Assembly: GCA_030698805.1 (NCBI GenBank)
Contig: JAUYMA010000008.1
Coordinates: 86,266 to 144,661 of the forward strand
Length of the DNA: 58,396 nucleotides
Direction: 5' to 3'
Source of the DNA: Nanobdellota archaeon
GTDB taxonomy: Archaea; Nanobdellota; Nanobdellia; Pacearchaeales; GW2011-AR1
Shown here one piece after another: positions 39,057 to 47,754 of the stretch. The notes under the pieces were generated by a model. That model searched no databases. It was not told the DNA's origin and saw only the letters and a program-made list of their open reading frames with translations. Both the position numbers and the translations under genes were made by a program. How positions within the stretch are numbered: the stretch's first letter is position 1; the number at the start of each line of letters is the position of its first letter.

Positions 39057-40130
39057 ATGGAAGCAAAAAAAGAGGTACAGGTCACTATAACCCCTGCTTC
39101 AAGTAATGGCCCGGGAAAAGTATCTGAAGATGAATTCTATTCTATTTTGAAAACTATTTCCCCTGGAACTAACTTTAGATCTGCTTTGGATAATGCTGTA
39201 AAGGTAGGGAAAGGGGCCCTGATAGCTGTTGAAAGCGATAGTTTACTCCAGATTTTGGATGGAGGTTTTAGAGTAAATTGCAGGTTTACTCCTCAGAGAC
39301 TTTCTGAGCTAGTAAAAATGGATGGTGCAATAATCCTCTCGAAAGATATGAAAAGAATAAACCATGCCAATGTCCTGCTGACTCCAGATAGCAAGATTAA
39401 AACTCATGAGACGGGCACTCGTCATAAAGCAGCTGAGAGAACCGCTAAACAGACTGGGACCTTGGTCATTGCGATATCTGAAAGAAAACATGATATCCAT
39501 CTATTTTATAAAAATATCAAATATCACGTAAGAAACACTGAAGAGTTATTGAGAAAAGCAAGTACTTATGTCCAGATGTTAGAAAAACAAAGAGAATTAT
39601 TTGATATGTATGTAGATAAACTAAACAGGCTAGAGCTTAGGAATTATCATAGCTTGAATCAGGCAGTGAGTGTTATACAGAAAGGAAAGTTGATTCAGAG
39701 GATGTCTGAAGATCTAAAAAAATATATTTTTGAATTGGGAACAGAAGGCTTAATATTGAAAATTAGAATGAAAGAAATAGTGACTGGTGTGGAGAAAGAG
39801 ACTAATTTAGTAGTAAAGGATTATTCATTGCTAGATCCTAAGAAATCCAAAGTTCTTTTGGATGAATTGTCGTATGATGAAATATTAGATCACGGAAAGA
39901 TACTGCAAATTTTATCTTCAGACTCAGCAAACAATAACTTGAATGTAAAAGGTTGGAGAGTTTTATCAAGAACGTCTTTATCTGAAGCTGAAATAGCCAA
40001 GTTGCTTAAAGATAAAGGAAGTTTGGGGGCGACTATCCACTCAAACATTCAATCTTATGCTCATATTTTGGGTGAAGATAAGGCCAAAAAATTCAAAGAT
40101 GAGATTGAAAGAATCAAACTTAATCCATAA
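39057..40130 (+). CDS. disA: DisA-type diadenylate cyclase
   Basis: 357 residues. The DAC domain carries MDGAIILSKD (DGA at 89-91) and HETGTRHKAAERTAKQTGT (RHK at 122-124, where family members usually have RHR), followed by VIAISERKHDIHLFYKNIKY. A helical middle and a C-terminal helix-hairpin-helix-like segment complete the DisA layout of about 350-360 residues. It would make cyclic di-AMP from ATP, possibly in response to DNA structure. Known euryarchaeal enzymes are shorter DacZ forms, so a full DisA is unusual. CTTAAATAG 26 nt upstream marks a leaderless start. Confidence 0.87.
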   Translation: MEAKKEVQVTITPASSNGPGKVSEDEFYSILKTISPGTNFRSALDNAVKVGKGALIAVESDSLLQILDGGFRVNCRFTPQRLSELVKMDGAIILSKDMKRINHANVLLTPDSKIKTHETGTRHKAAERTAKQTGTLVIAISERKHDIHLFYKNIKYHVRNTEELLRKASTYVQMLEKQRELFDMYVDKLNRLELRNYHSLNQAVSVIQKGKLIQRMSEDLKKYIFELGTEGLILKIRMKEIVTGVEKETNLVVKDYSLLDPKKSKVLLDELSYDEILDHGKILQILSSDSANNNLNVKGWRVLSRTSLSEAEIAKLLKDKGSLGATIHSNIQSYAHILGEDKAKKFKDEIERIKLNP

Positions 40131-40217
40131 CTACTTCAATTTTCTTGTTTTTTAGGAAGTTCTTCGTTAGCCTTAAATAGTACTGCTATCTTTTAACAGT
40201 ATTGGAGTAAAAATAAT

Positions 40218-40535
40218 ATGCAAATAACCTCAAAAGAATATGGTAAAGAAGTTGAAAAATCAGATATCCCTGTGGTGATAGATTTTTATGCAGATTGGTG
40301 CATGCCATGTAGGATGATGGCCCCTATATTTGATAAATTAAGCACCCAATATAAAGGCAGAGTTAAATTTGTCAAAGTAGATGTGGATTCTGATCCTTCT
40401 CTGGCTGGAAAATTTGAAGTTATGGGGATCCCCACATTAGTCTTAATTGATAAAGGCAAAGAAAGAGGCAGAATTGTAGGATTTGCTACAGAAAATGTGC
40501 TTAAAGAAAAGATTAATGAAGTAATAATTCATTAG
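40218..40535 (+). CDS. trxA: Thioredoxin
   Basis: 105 residues. VVIDFYADWCMPCRMMAP holds the active site CMPC at residues 28-31 (CGPC is more usual), and MGIPTLVLIDKGKERGRIVG carries the cis-proline motif. It lies in the cytoplasm and reduces disulfides. It is followed after 6 nt by the HTH gene at 40542, so they are likely co-transcribed. TATA-like CTTAAATAG is at 40172-40180 with a leader of about 20 nt. Confidence 0.9.
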   Translation: MQITSKEYGKEVEKSDIPVVIDFYADWCMPCRMMAPIFDKLSTQYKGRVKFVKVDVDSDPSLAGKFEVMGIPTLVLIDKGKERGRIVGFATENVLKEKINEVIIH

Positions 40536-40541
40536 ATTCAG

Positions 40542-40892
40542 ATGATCGATTTTGCATGTAAAAGATTTAGTCTTGAAGAAGTTATAAGATGCGGCTTAGG
40601 ATTAACTAAGGCAGACCTCAATTTATTATCTTTTCTAATAAAAAATATCAATTATTTCTTTACAACACAAGACCTATCTAAAGAGATAAGTTTAGACCTA
40701 TCGACCGTGCAAAGATCAGTGAGAAAACTGCATGACAAAAATTTATTGTTGAGGAAGCAAAAAAATCTAAAAAACGGCGGATATATCTTTTATTACAAGG
40801 CTAAGCCAAGAAGAGAAATAAAAGATATAATCCTAGATATTGTCGAGAAATGGGTAGAAAGAGTTGGAAAAGAGCTAGAAAATTGGGCATGA
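40542..40892 (+). CDS. HTH transcriptional regulator (MarR/TrmB-like)
   Basis: 116 residues. GLTKADLNLLSFLIKNINYF, then SLDLSTVQRSVRKLHDKNLL make a winged helix with recognition helix, and a basic wing follows. The C-terminal helix (IKDIILDIVEKWVERVGKEL) may mediate dimerisation. No ligand domain. It starts 6 nt after thioredoxin and may control redox-related genes; the target is unknown. Confidence 0.8.
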   Translation: MIDFACKRFSLEEVIRCGLGLTKADLNLLSFLIKNINYFFTTQDLSKEISLDLSTVQRSVRKLHDKNLLLRKQKNLKNGGYIFYYKAKPRREIKDIILDIVEKWVERVGKELENWA

Positions 40893-40909
40893 TTTTCCTC
40901 GAAATAAGG

Positions 40910-40917
40910 TTTATAAA
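40910..40917 (+). promoter_or_regulatory. TATA box of the eL41 gene
   Basis: TTTATAAA centred about 26 nt before ATG 40939. It supports the longer of two possible starts. Confidence 0.65.
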
Positions 40918-40938
40918 CCGATTTTATCTAAGATTTCT

Positions 40939-41055
40939 ATGAAAAGGTCATCAAGACGCTGGAAGAAGAAAAGACAAATGCGCTGGAAGTGGCAGAGAAA
41001 GCGCCTGAGAAAGGAAAAGAGAAAGAGAAGACTTCATAGAGAAAGATCCGCTTAA
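40939..41055 (+). CDS. rpl41e: Ribosomal protein eL41 with N-terminal extension
   Basis: 38 codons, almost only arginine, lysine and tryptophan. The last 25 residues (opening at M14, ATG 40978) start MRWKWQRKRLRKEKRKRR and match the classic 25-residue eL41 in length and pattern (MRxKWxKKRxRRLKRKRR). The TATA box points to ATG 40939, which adds 13 residues, also basic. eL41 is a single helix in the ribosome at the subunit bridge. A gene this short is easily missed. Confidence 0.82.
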   Translation: MKRSSRRWKKKRQMRWKWQRKRLRKEKRKRRLHRERSA

Positions 41056-41118
41056 TTTTATTTTCCCCTATATTTTTAACAGGCCCTCACACGAAATTTT
41101 ATTTAATTTCCTATGAAA

Positions 41119-41152
41119 AGAACTCTGGAGGGAGGTTAAACTTTAGAGTTCT
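41119..41152. other. Inverted repeat between eL41 and rfcS
   Basis: AGAACTCTGGAG pairs with CTTTAGAGTTCT (12 bp with two G-T pairs) around a 10-nt loop. It lies upstream of the rfcS promoter and may end the eL41 transcript. Confidence 0.5.
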
Positions 41153-41169
41153 AGATAAACACAACAATC

Positions 41170-41177
41170 TTTATAAA
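41170..41177 (+). promoter_or_regulatory. TATA box of rfcS
   Basis: TTTATAAA centred about 26 nt before ATG 41199, a leaderless start. Confidence 0.65.
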
Positions 41178-41198
41178 AAGACAAAACACAAACTTAGT

Positions 41199-42167
41199 AT
41201 GGGACAAAGTGATATATGGACGGAGAAATATCGTCCAACAAAATTTGAAGAGGTAGTAGGCCAACAAGAGATAGTAAAAAGAGTCAAATCTCTGGTACAG
41301 GCCATGAACATCCCTCATTTTCTATTTTCTGGTCCTGCAGGGATTGGAAAATCTACCCTTGCTTTAATCATAGTTAAAGAGTTATTTGGAGAGGCTTGGA
41401 GAGAGAATTATTTAGAGCTTAATGCTTCAGATGAGAGGGGAATTGATGTTGTAAGGCAGAAGGTCAAAGATTTTGCCAGAACAAAAGCCTTGGAAAATGT
41501 TCCATTTAAAGTCATATTTTTAGACGAAGCGGATGCTCTTACAAGAGAGGCTCAGCAAGCTCTTAGAAGAACTATGGAGAATTATACTAATACTTGTAGA
41601 TTCATATTGTCCTGTAACTATTCGAGCGCAATAATCGATCCTATCCAGTCTAGATGTGTTGTTTTTAGATTTAAACTTTTAGAGAAAAAGGATATTTCTG
41701 AGGTCGTAAAAAGAATAGCTGACAAGGAAAATTTGAAATTATCTCCCGACTCATTTGATACTATTTATGAGGCGAGCGAAGGCGACTGTAGAAGAGCTAT
41801 AAATCTCTTGCAGGCCACTTCTTCTGTGGCATTGGATATCAATGCTGAAATGATTAACATGATTGCTGCTTCAAACAAACCTGCAGGTATAAGAATTGTC
41901 TTAGACTACGCTCTCTCGGGGGATTTCGTAAGTGCTCGTGATAAACTTTTAGATGTTATGCTTAGAGAAAGCGTTGCTGGAACAGACATAATAAAAGAGA
42001 TACAGAAAGAAATATGGAATATGCAGATAGAACCTGAAGTTAAAGTAAGACTTACTGAAAAAACTGGGGAAATAGAGTTTAGAATGACTGAAGGCAGCGA
42101 TGAATTTGTTCAATTACAGTCTCTTTTAGCTTCTTTTGTTTTGGCAGGACTAGGAAAAGCAACTTAG
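41199..42167 (+). CDS. rfcS: Replication factor C small subunit
   Basis: 322 residues. WTEKYRPTKFEEVVGQQEIV is the RFC box II, FSGPAGIGKSTLALI Walker A, VIFLDEADALTREAQ Walker B and DPIQSRCVVFRF the SRC arginine-finger motif. No intein is inserted. With RfcL it loads the PCNA clamp onto primed DNA. RfcL follows after 33 nt with GGAGAG before its ATG, so the two form one operon. Confidence 0.95.
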   Translation: MGQSDIWTEKYRPTKFEEVVGQQEIVKRVKSLVQAMNIPHFLFSGPAGIGKSTLALIIVKELFGEAWRENYLELNASDERGIDVVRQKVKDFARTKALENVPFKVIFLDEADALTREAQQALRRTMENYTNTCRFILSCNYSSAIIDPIQSRCVVFRFKLLEKKDISEVVKRIADKENLKLSPDSFDTIYEASEGDCRRAINLLQATSSVALDINAEMINMIAASNKPAGIRIVLDYALSGDFVSARDKLLDVMLRESVAGTDIIKEIQKEIWNMQIEPEVKVRLTEKTGEIEFRMTEGSDEFVQLQSLLASFVLAGLGKAT

Positions 42168-42200
42168 GGCTTTTCTGAAAATTAAAGGAGAGAATTGAAA

Positions 42201-43361
42201 ATGCATAAGAATCTAGCTGAGAAGTATCGAATAAAAAAATATTCTGAGATTGTAGGGCAGGAGAAAGCTGTTTTAGATATAAAAAATTTCTTGAAAGAAT
42301 TTCCAAAAAAGAAAGGCCTTATCATTTATGGTCCTGCTGGAACAGGCAAAACTTCGTTAGCGCTCGCGACAGTATCTGAAAATGACTATGATGTGTTGGA
42401 ATTGAATGCATCTGATTTAAGAAATAGGGCTAAATTAGAAGAGGTTCTTAAACCGGCCACTCTGCAAAAGAGCCTTTTCAAGAAAGGAAAGATATTGCTC
42501 ATGGATGAAGTGGATGGAGTTACCGGATCAGATATAGGCGGGATACCTGAATTGATTAGAATATTAGAAAGTACAAAACACCCTATTATAATGACTTGTA
42601 ATGATGTATGGCAGACTAAATTGTCTTCATTAAGACAGAAATGCAAGCTTGTTGAAATGAAAGCTCTATCTATACCCTATGTTATGGAGATATTAAAAAA
42701 AGTGGCTGCAAAGGAAATTATAAAGAAAGATGAAAATTTTCTGCAAAAAATAGCTATTAAATCCCAAGGAGATATAAGGGCTGCTTTAAACGATCTGCAA
42801 TCTTACCACTTAGTGGACAGCATTGTAGATTTAAACGAGAAAAGAGATGTGGAAGACAATATCTTTAATATTTTGAAAAGGATATTTAAGGAAAAGCAGG
42901 ACTTTCTAACTCTTTTTGACACCACGAAAATGTCTTTAGATGAAATCCTCTTATGGATTGAAGAAAATATCCCTAAAGAATACAAAAATGAGGCTCTGGC
43001 TCGAGCTTATCATGCTTTAGGAAAAGCAGACGTATTCAGAGGGAGAATTTATAGAAATCAATACTGGAGATTTTTAGTTTATCAGAACATATTTCAGAGC
43101 GCTGGGATATCATATGCCAAAGATTCTGTACTAACGGGATTTACTAAGTATGAACCTCCAAAAAGAATTTTAAAAATATGGCTGAATAATCAAAAAATGG
43201 AGAAGAAAAAAACCATATCTAAGAAATACGCAAAATTTGTACATTGCTCTATTAAAAGGGCTATGAGGGATTTTAATACATTGAAGCCTATAATGAAAAA
43301 GCCCTCTGTACAAAAACAGCTTGATTTGTCTGAAGAGGAAATTGCTTTTTTGAATAAATGA
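42201..43361 (+). CDS. rfcL: Replication factor C large subunit
   Basis: 386 residues from ATG 42201. LAEKYRIKKYSEIVGQEKAV, IIYGPAGTGKTSLALA (Walker A), ILLMDEVDGV (Walker B) and GDIRAALNDLQS are the conserved blocks, followed by a helical collar domain. It is shorter than usual (about 450-500) at the C-terminus, where the family PCNA-interacting tail (PIP box) is found; the end here reads KPSVQKQLDLSEEEIAFLNK, with QKQLDLS perhaps a partial PIP motif. Confidence 0.93.
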   Translation: MHKNLAEKYRIKKYSEIVGQEKAVLDIKNFLKEFPKKKGLIIYGPAGTGKTSLALATVSENDYDVLELNASDLRNRAKLEEVLKPATLQKSLFKKGKILLMDEVDGVTGSDIGGIPELIRILESTKHPIIMTCNDVWQTKLSSLRQKCKLVEMKALSIPYVMEILKKVAAKEIIKKDENFLQKIAIKSQGDIRAALNDLQSYHLVDSIVDLNEKRDVEDNIFNILKRIFKEKQDFLTLFDTTKMSLDEILLWIEENIPKEYKNEALARAYHALGKADVFRGRIYRNQYWRFLVYQNIFQSAGISYAKDSVLTGFTKYEPPKRILKIWLNNQKMEKKKTISKKYAKFVHCSIKRAMRDFNTLKPIMKKPSVQKQLDLSEEEIAFLNK

Positions 43362-43364
43362 GGT

Positions 43365-43985
43365 TTACTTTAAACTGTCCATGTAAATCTCATTAACTTT
43401 TTTCCAGTTTACAACACTCCACCATTCTCGAATATAATCTGCCCGCTTATTTTGATATTTGAGATAATATGCATGTTCCCAAACATCTACGCCTAAAAGT
43501 GGTATTTTCCCCTCCATTAAAGGAGAATCTTGATTAGGAGTGCTTATTATCTCTAGTTCTTTATTTTGGTTTATAATAAGCCAGGCCCAGCCTGAACCGA
43601 ATCTTCCCATTGCACTGGCTGAGAATTGCTCTTTGAACTTATCTAGATCGCCGAATTTGTCCTTTATCGCATCTGCAATCTCTCCTTTAAATTCTCTAGC
43701 CCTAATATCTGGAGTCATTATTTGCCAGAATAGGGAATGATTGACATGTCCTCCCCCATGATTTCTCACAATAAGCTTTATCTCTTCAGGAACTGCCTCT
43801 AGGCCATTAACAAGCAACTCCTCAACTTTCTTCTCAAATAGCTTAGAATGCTTTTCTAGTGCCTTATTTAAATTATCAATGTATGCCTGGTGATGTTTAT
43901 TATAATGGATCTCCATCGTCTTGGCATCTAGATAAGGTTCTAAAGAGTCATATCCATAAGGCAATTTTGGTAATTCATGTTTCAT
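43365..43985 (-). CDS. sod: Superoxide dismutase (Mn-type signature)
   Basis: 206 residues from ATG 43985. The start KHELPKLPYGYDSLEPYLD is typical. Metal ligands are in EIHYNKHHQAYID (H), NHSLFW (H) and DVWEHAYYLKYQ (D and H). The block STPNQDSPL has the NQDSP glutamine of Mn enzymes rather than the NAGTP of Fe enzymes. It detoxifies superoxide, so the organism meets oxygen. An earlier ATG (44000) is less likely as TATA spacing favours 43985. Confidence 0.92.
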   Translation of the reverse strand: MKHELPKLPYGYDSLEPYLDAKTMEIHYNKHHQAYIDNLNKALEKHSKLFEKKVEELLVNGLEAVPEEIKLIVRNHGGGHVNHSLFWQIMTPDIRAREFKGEIADAIKDKFGDLDKFKEQFSASAMGRFGSGWAWLIINQNKELEIISTPNQDSPLMEGKIPLLGVDVWEHAYYLKYQNKRADYIREWWSVVNWKKVNEIYMDSLK

Positions 43986-44036
43986 AGTATTATCAAGCAT
44001 TCAGTGTATTAAAATTTATTGGAGGGGAACTAGGAT

Positions 44037-44393
44037 TTAAAATTCCTTTTCGGCAATATCGCTTTTTTTGGAACCTTTAGCAGGTTTCTTTAACTCTGCT
44101 TCTTCTGCCCCTGCAAGTTCAATTTTTCCATATTTTCCTGCGGAAAGCTGTTTTTCTCCATTAAATTCTGAGACATAGCCATTGCTTATCTTAATCTTAT
44201 CTCCAACGTTAAATTTGGTTATATCTTCATTCCACAAGCTAAGTTTTATCTCTCCAGAATTATCTGCGACTATAGCATTAGCAACTCTCAAGTCTTTACC
44301 ATACTTATTGAATACTCTTTCTGGTTCTTTACTTTTGATATTTAATTCAATATCGACTTTTCCCTGGCCTGCTTTCAAATCTTTGATTTCCAT
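44037..44393 (-). CDS. OB-fold nucleic-acid-binding protein (RPA/SSB-like)
   Basis: 118 residues. IELNIKSKEPERVFNKYGKD, then IVADNSGEIKLSLWNEDITK and VGDKIKISNGYVSEFNGEKQ make one OB fold with the RPA-style W-N-E-x pattern at strand 3. The C-terminal 25 residues are lysine- and acidic-rich and flexible. It is likely a single-stranded DNA-binding protein. It follows the DsbA-like gene on the same strand after 13 nt. Confidence 0.8.
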   Translation of the reverse strand: MEIKDLKAGQGKVDIELNIKSKEPERVFNKYGKDLRVANAIVADNSGEIKLSLWNEDITKFNVGDKIKISNGYVSEFNGEKQLSAGKYGKIELAGAEEAELKKPAKGSKKSDIAEKEF

Positions 44394-44406
44394 GTTAAAA
44401 TAATAA

Positions 44407-45471
44407 TTAAACTATGCAACCTGGCGCATTTGCTGCTCCACCGGAGGCTGCCGCAGTTCCTTCTCCAAATCCTGGACTAGGGGAAGCGCTTGATAGAGTT
44501 TGACTGCACTCTGCAGGAGCCGTATTGAATGCTCCACAAATTGCTTTTAGCAATGAAGCTGGATCTCTGCCTGTAGGGGCATCTTGGCCGTTTATTATTA
44601 AGGTTGGGCTTCCTGCGACACCGTATTTCTCATTTTCTTCCTTTGAGGTGTCAAACTTAGGGAACCTTCCACTTAACCAGCTGCTTTGATCATTAAAGTT
44701 CTTGCTTATATTGAACTTTTTGTCTGTTGCATTTACGCAAATTTGCAACTTAGCATTATCTACCTTTGCTTCTATCAAACAAGCATCAGTATTGCCTGCT
44801 TTCAAGAAGCACTTTAAATAAGGTTGGAACTTATCAGTCTGCTCTTCTTGTATACAATATTGTCTTGTTTGTTCATTAACTTCTTCCTTTCCATGCATTG
44901 CATAATATACGAATTTGACTTTGAAGTCGATTTTATTTCCTAACAACTCGACTACTGGCAATATTCCTTTTTCCATTTGAGTACCGTAAGGGCAATGGCT
45001 CATTACGAAAAGCTCAACTATAGGTTTATCAGATTTAGGGACTGTAGGAGTAGGTGTTGTGCTTCCTTGTGAAGATGAGTCTGAGGTGGCTGCACCTGAA
45101 AGAGAGATTGGATTAACAACTAACGATTTTCCATCGAGAGTAGTGTAAACTGGAATTTGGTTGCCCATATAGTCAACAGTTACTTTATACAGCCCTCCTT
45201 CTTGTTCAGCTGAAACCAAACTGGCAGTATCTCCTCCTTGAGAATTAATAAAGCTAATTACATTTCCTGCAGCTGTTTCCTTGCTAACTGAAGCTCCGCT
45301 TCCTTGAAAAATATTATTTCCAAATGCTATTACGACAATTAATACCAATGCCAAAACAATGCTTGTAAGTATCCAGGGATTTTCTCTTAAAGAATCAAGA
45401 AAATTGTTCTGCCCACCAGAATGAGATTTAACATGCTTATGCGACTCTCCCTCTTTATTATGTGTGTCCAT
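44407..45471 (-). CDS. Membrane-anchored DsbA-like thioredoxin-fold protein
   Basis: 354 residues from ATG 45471, 26 nt after a TTTTTAAA box. A His-rich cytoplasmic stretch, one membrane helix (PWILTSIVLALVLIVVIAF) and a Ser/Thr-Pro linker precede a thioredoxin domain with SHCPYGTQMEKGILPVVELL (CPYG active site) and the cis-proline motif VAGSPTLIING. Further cysteines (YCIQEE, LKCFLKAGNTDAC, QICVNAT, KAICGAF, PAECSQT, GCIV) suggest internal disulfides. It resembles DsbA/BdbD or GILT-like oxidoreductases acting outside the membrane. It would introduce or isomerise disulfides in exported proteins. Confidence 0.83.
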   Translation of the reverse strand: MDTHNKEGESHKHVKSHSGGQNNFLDSLRENPWILTSIVLALVLIVVIAFGNNIFQGSGASVSKETAAGNVISFINSQGGDTASLVSAEQEGGLYKVTVDYMGNQIPVYTTLDGKSLVVNPISLSGAATSDSSSQGSTTPTPTVPKSDKPIVELFVMSHCPYGTQMEKGILPVVELLGNKIDFKVKFVYYAMHGKEEVNEQTRQYCIQEEQTDKFQPYLKCFLKAGNTDACLIEAKVDNAKLQICVNATDKKFNISKNFNDQSSWLSGRFPKFDTSKEENEKYGVAGSPTLIINGQDAPTGRDPASLLKAICGAFNTAPAECSQTLSSASPSPGFGEGTAAASGGAANAPGCIV

Positions 45472-45574
45472 GCCACACAGAAAGAGCCGACCTTTAAAAA
45501 CCTTTTGAATGTGAGATTCATATTTTAGAAAATAATATAAAAACATTTAATAAATTCATTATTCACTTTGTTGA

Positions 45575-46885
45575 ATGGTTTATAATATAATTCTTGGCAG
45601 AGATCACGCCGATAAGAAACTCTTCGGAGATTCGGGTTTGGTTTATCTCGGCAAAGGGTACGTTAAAATGGGCTCTTACACCTCTTTATCCAACAAAATC
45701 TGGATGGATGTTGCGAGAAGTCATGCAGTCCTTATTGCTGGAAAAAGGGGAAGTGGGAAATCCTATACCCTAGGATCAATTGCGGAAGAACTGTCAAGCC
45801 TCCCTTCAGAAGTATCTAAGAATATTGCCTCCATCATATTTGATACTATGGGCATATTCTGGACAATGAAATATGAAAATGATAAGGATCGAGTCCTTTT
45901 AGACGAATGGGAACTAAAGCCTAAAAGCTTGCCTGTAAAAGTCTTTATCCCTTTTGGAAAGATAGAGGAATATAAGAAAAAAGGTATCCCTATAGATAAC
46001 ACCTTTGCACTTAGGGCCTCTGAGTTAGAGGCGGAAGACTGGATAGTTCTATTCAATTTAGATATGACTAGCCTGCCAGGAGTGTTAATTGAAAGGATCG
46101 TGAGTGAGCTAAAGGAAAGAGAACAGAATTTTAGCATAGGTGAAATTCAAGAAGCAATACAAAATGATAACGATGGTAGCAAGGAAGCTAAAGAAATTGT
46201 CTCAGGTTTGTTTAAAGCGGCTAATACCTGGGGTATATTTTCTAAAGATAAAAATGGAACTGAGATTTCTGATCTAATAAACGCGGGCGCTACAACGGTT
46301 ATAGATGTATCTGTTTATAGCTCTATTGGAGCGTTTAATGTAAGGGCTTTAGTTATAAGCCTCATTATAAGGAAACTATTCGCAAGCAGGATGGATGCTA
46401 GAAGGAAAGAAGAGATGGAGGCCATACACCATGGTCAAGATTATCTAACCTATAAGATGAATAGGCAAGAGCCCCTTATTTGGATATTCATAGATGAAGC
46501 TCATGAATTCCTTCCAAAAGAGGGTAAAACTCCGGCCACTGATGCCCTTATTCAAGTTTTAAGAGAGGGCAGGCAACCCGGCCTTTCTATTGTTCTTGCG
46601 ACTCAACAACCAGGACAAATTCATAAAGATGTTATGACTCAGTCAGATATTGTTATCTCCCACAGAGTTACTGCAAAGCAAGATATTGACGCATTAAATG
46701 AGATAATGCAGACCTATGCTTTAGAAAGCATAAGGCAACAAATGGATGATCTCCCGCATGTAAAAGGAGCTGCGATAATATTGGATGATAATTCGGAAAG
46801 AATATACCCTGTGAGAATAAGACCTCGATTTACTTGGCATGGTGGAGAAGCCCCTACTGCGTTGAAAGCTGAAAGAATATTATGA
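45575..46885 (+). CDS. HerA-like ATPase (DUF87)
   Basis: 436 residues. AVLIAGKRGSGKSYTLGSIA is Walker A, WIFIDEAHEFLPKEGKTP the Walker B and following HerA motif, and GLSIVLATQQPGQIHKDV and ISHRVTAKQDIDALNE the sensor/arginine-finger region of the FtsK-HerA group. HerA forms hexamers that pump DNA in repair; it usually pairs with NurA and Mre11/Rad50, none of which is next to it. Sometimes single HerA-like ATPases serve other DNA tasks. Confidence 0.87.
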   Translation: MVYNIILGRDHADKKLFGDSGLVYLGKGYVKMGSYTSLSNKIWMDVARSHAVLIAGKRGSGKSYTLGSIAEELSSLPSEVSKNIASIIFDTMGIFWTMKYENDKDRVLLDEWELKPKSLPVKVFIPFGKIEEYKKKGIPIDNTFALRASELEAEDWIVLFNLDMTSLPGVLIERIVSELKEREQNFSIGEIQEAIQNDNDGSKEAKEIVSGLFKAANTWGIFSKDKNGTEISDLINAGATTVIDVSVYSSIGAFNVRALVISLIIRKLFASRMDARRKEEMEAIHHGQDYLTYKMNRQEPLIWIFIDEAHEFLPKEGKTPATDALIQVLREGRQPGLSIVLATQQPGQIHKDVMTQSDIVISHRVTAKQDIDALNEIMQTYALESIRQQMDDLPHVKGAAIILDDNSERIYPVRIRPRFTWHGGEAPTALKAERIL

Positions 46886-47704
46886 TTACTGGGGCAAAAT
46901 AGATTGAGGGTGCATCACTTTCATATCTCCTACCAAAATAGTCTGCCCATCTTGTTGACAGATACTTCTAAAATTATAGATATATCCCCTTTCAGGTTTT
47001 CCCATTACACTTTTTAAGTATACTGCAAAATTAAAATTGCCCTCGTGAGGGTCTTGATGATAATAAAGGTCCAATTCCCTCGAGACTCCCGCAAGGCTAT
47101 GTCCTGCTCTTCCAATCATTTTTAGCAAGGCCGCAGGTATTCCTGCCGCAACTTGTAAATTTGAGATTCTATGAGTGGGGGCAACACCTAATAACTGATA
47201 AAATGTCTCTGAATCTTGCCTACTGATTGCAAGATCATAATTGCAAACTTGTCTTAAATTCCTCACATCTCCCATATGGTTTTGCCTAGGCTGAGGAGAA
47301 AATAAAGCCTCTGCTTTCATAGAGACTTCTCCTCCAGGATTAAGAAGAGTTAATTTGGAGATTAAGCCTGCTTCGGTATATGTAGGAGTCTCGATTCTTG
47401 CCCTTATCTGTTGAGCAGGGTAGAGGGGTTTGACAAATTTAAATGAAGAGGAATGATGCAAGAAAAGATTATCTCTTCTTGAAAAAAGAGGTGAATCTAA
47501 TATATTTTCAGCATATGCTGCTTGAAAAATTGCAAAAATAGGGGTGTTTGTAAATCCTAATTCGGCTTTCTCTGCTTCTTCCCTGGAGCGGTGAATAGGA
47601 TTCTGATCTTCAATCAAATCTCCGAATTGAGGCAGAATACCATCAGAGACTTCAAAACTATGTTCTGGAACTAAGGCCATTTCTACACCTAAGATCGCGT
47701 TCAT
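46886..47704 (-). CDS. Double hot-dog protein (MaoC-like dehydratase fold)
   Basis: 272 residues. FGDLIEDQNPIHRSREEAEK then ELGFTNTPIFAIF resemble the MaoC/(R)-hydratase motif with catalytic D and H (D-x-NP-x-H). The second half, from about residue 140, has the length of a second hot-dog domain (VSRELDLYYHQDPHEGNFNF, then GKPERGYIYNFRSICQQDGQ) with less obvious motifs. It may hydrate enoyl-CoA or similar thioesters; no fatty-acid genes are nearby, so the role is open. Confidence 0.75.
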   Translation of the reverse strand: MNAILGVEMALVPEHSFEVSDGILPQFGDLIEDQNPIHRSREEAEKAELGFTNTPIFAIFQAAYAENILDSPLFSRRDNLFLHHSSSFKFVKPLYPAQQIRARIETPTYTEAGLISKLTLLNPGGEVSMKAEALFSPQPRQNHMGDVRNLRQVCNYDLAISRQDSETFYQLLGVAPTHRISNLQVAAGIPAALLKMIGRAGHSLAGVSRELDLYYHQDPHEGNFNFAVYLKSVMGKPERGYIYNFRSICQQDGQTILVGDMKVMHPQSILPQ

Positions 47705-47754
47705 AATGTGATTGTCGCAAGAAGTTTTATAAATATTTCCATCCTTGAGTGAAA

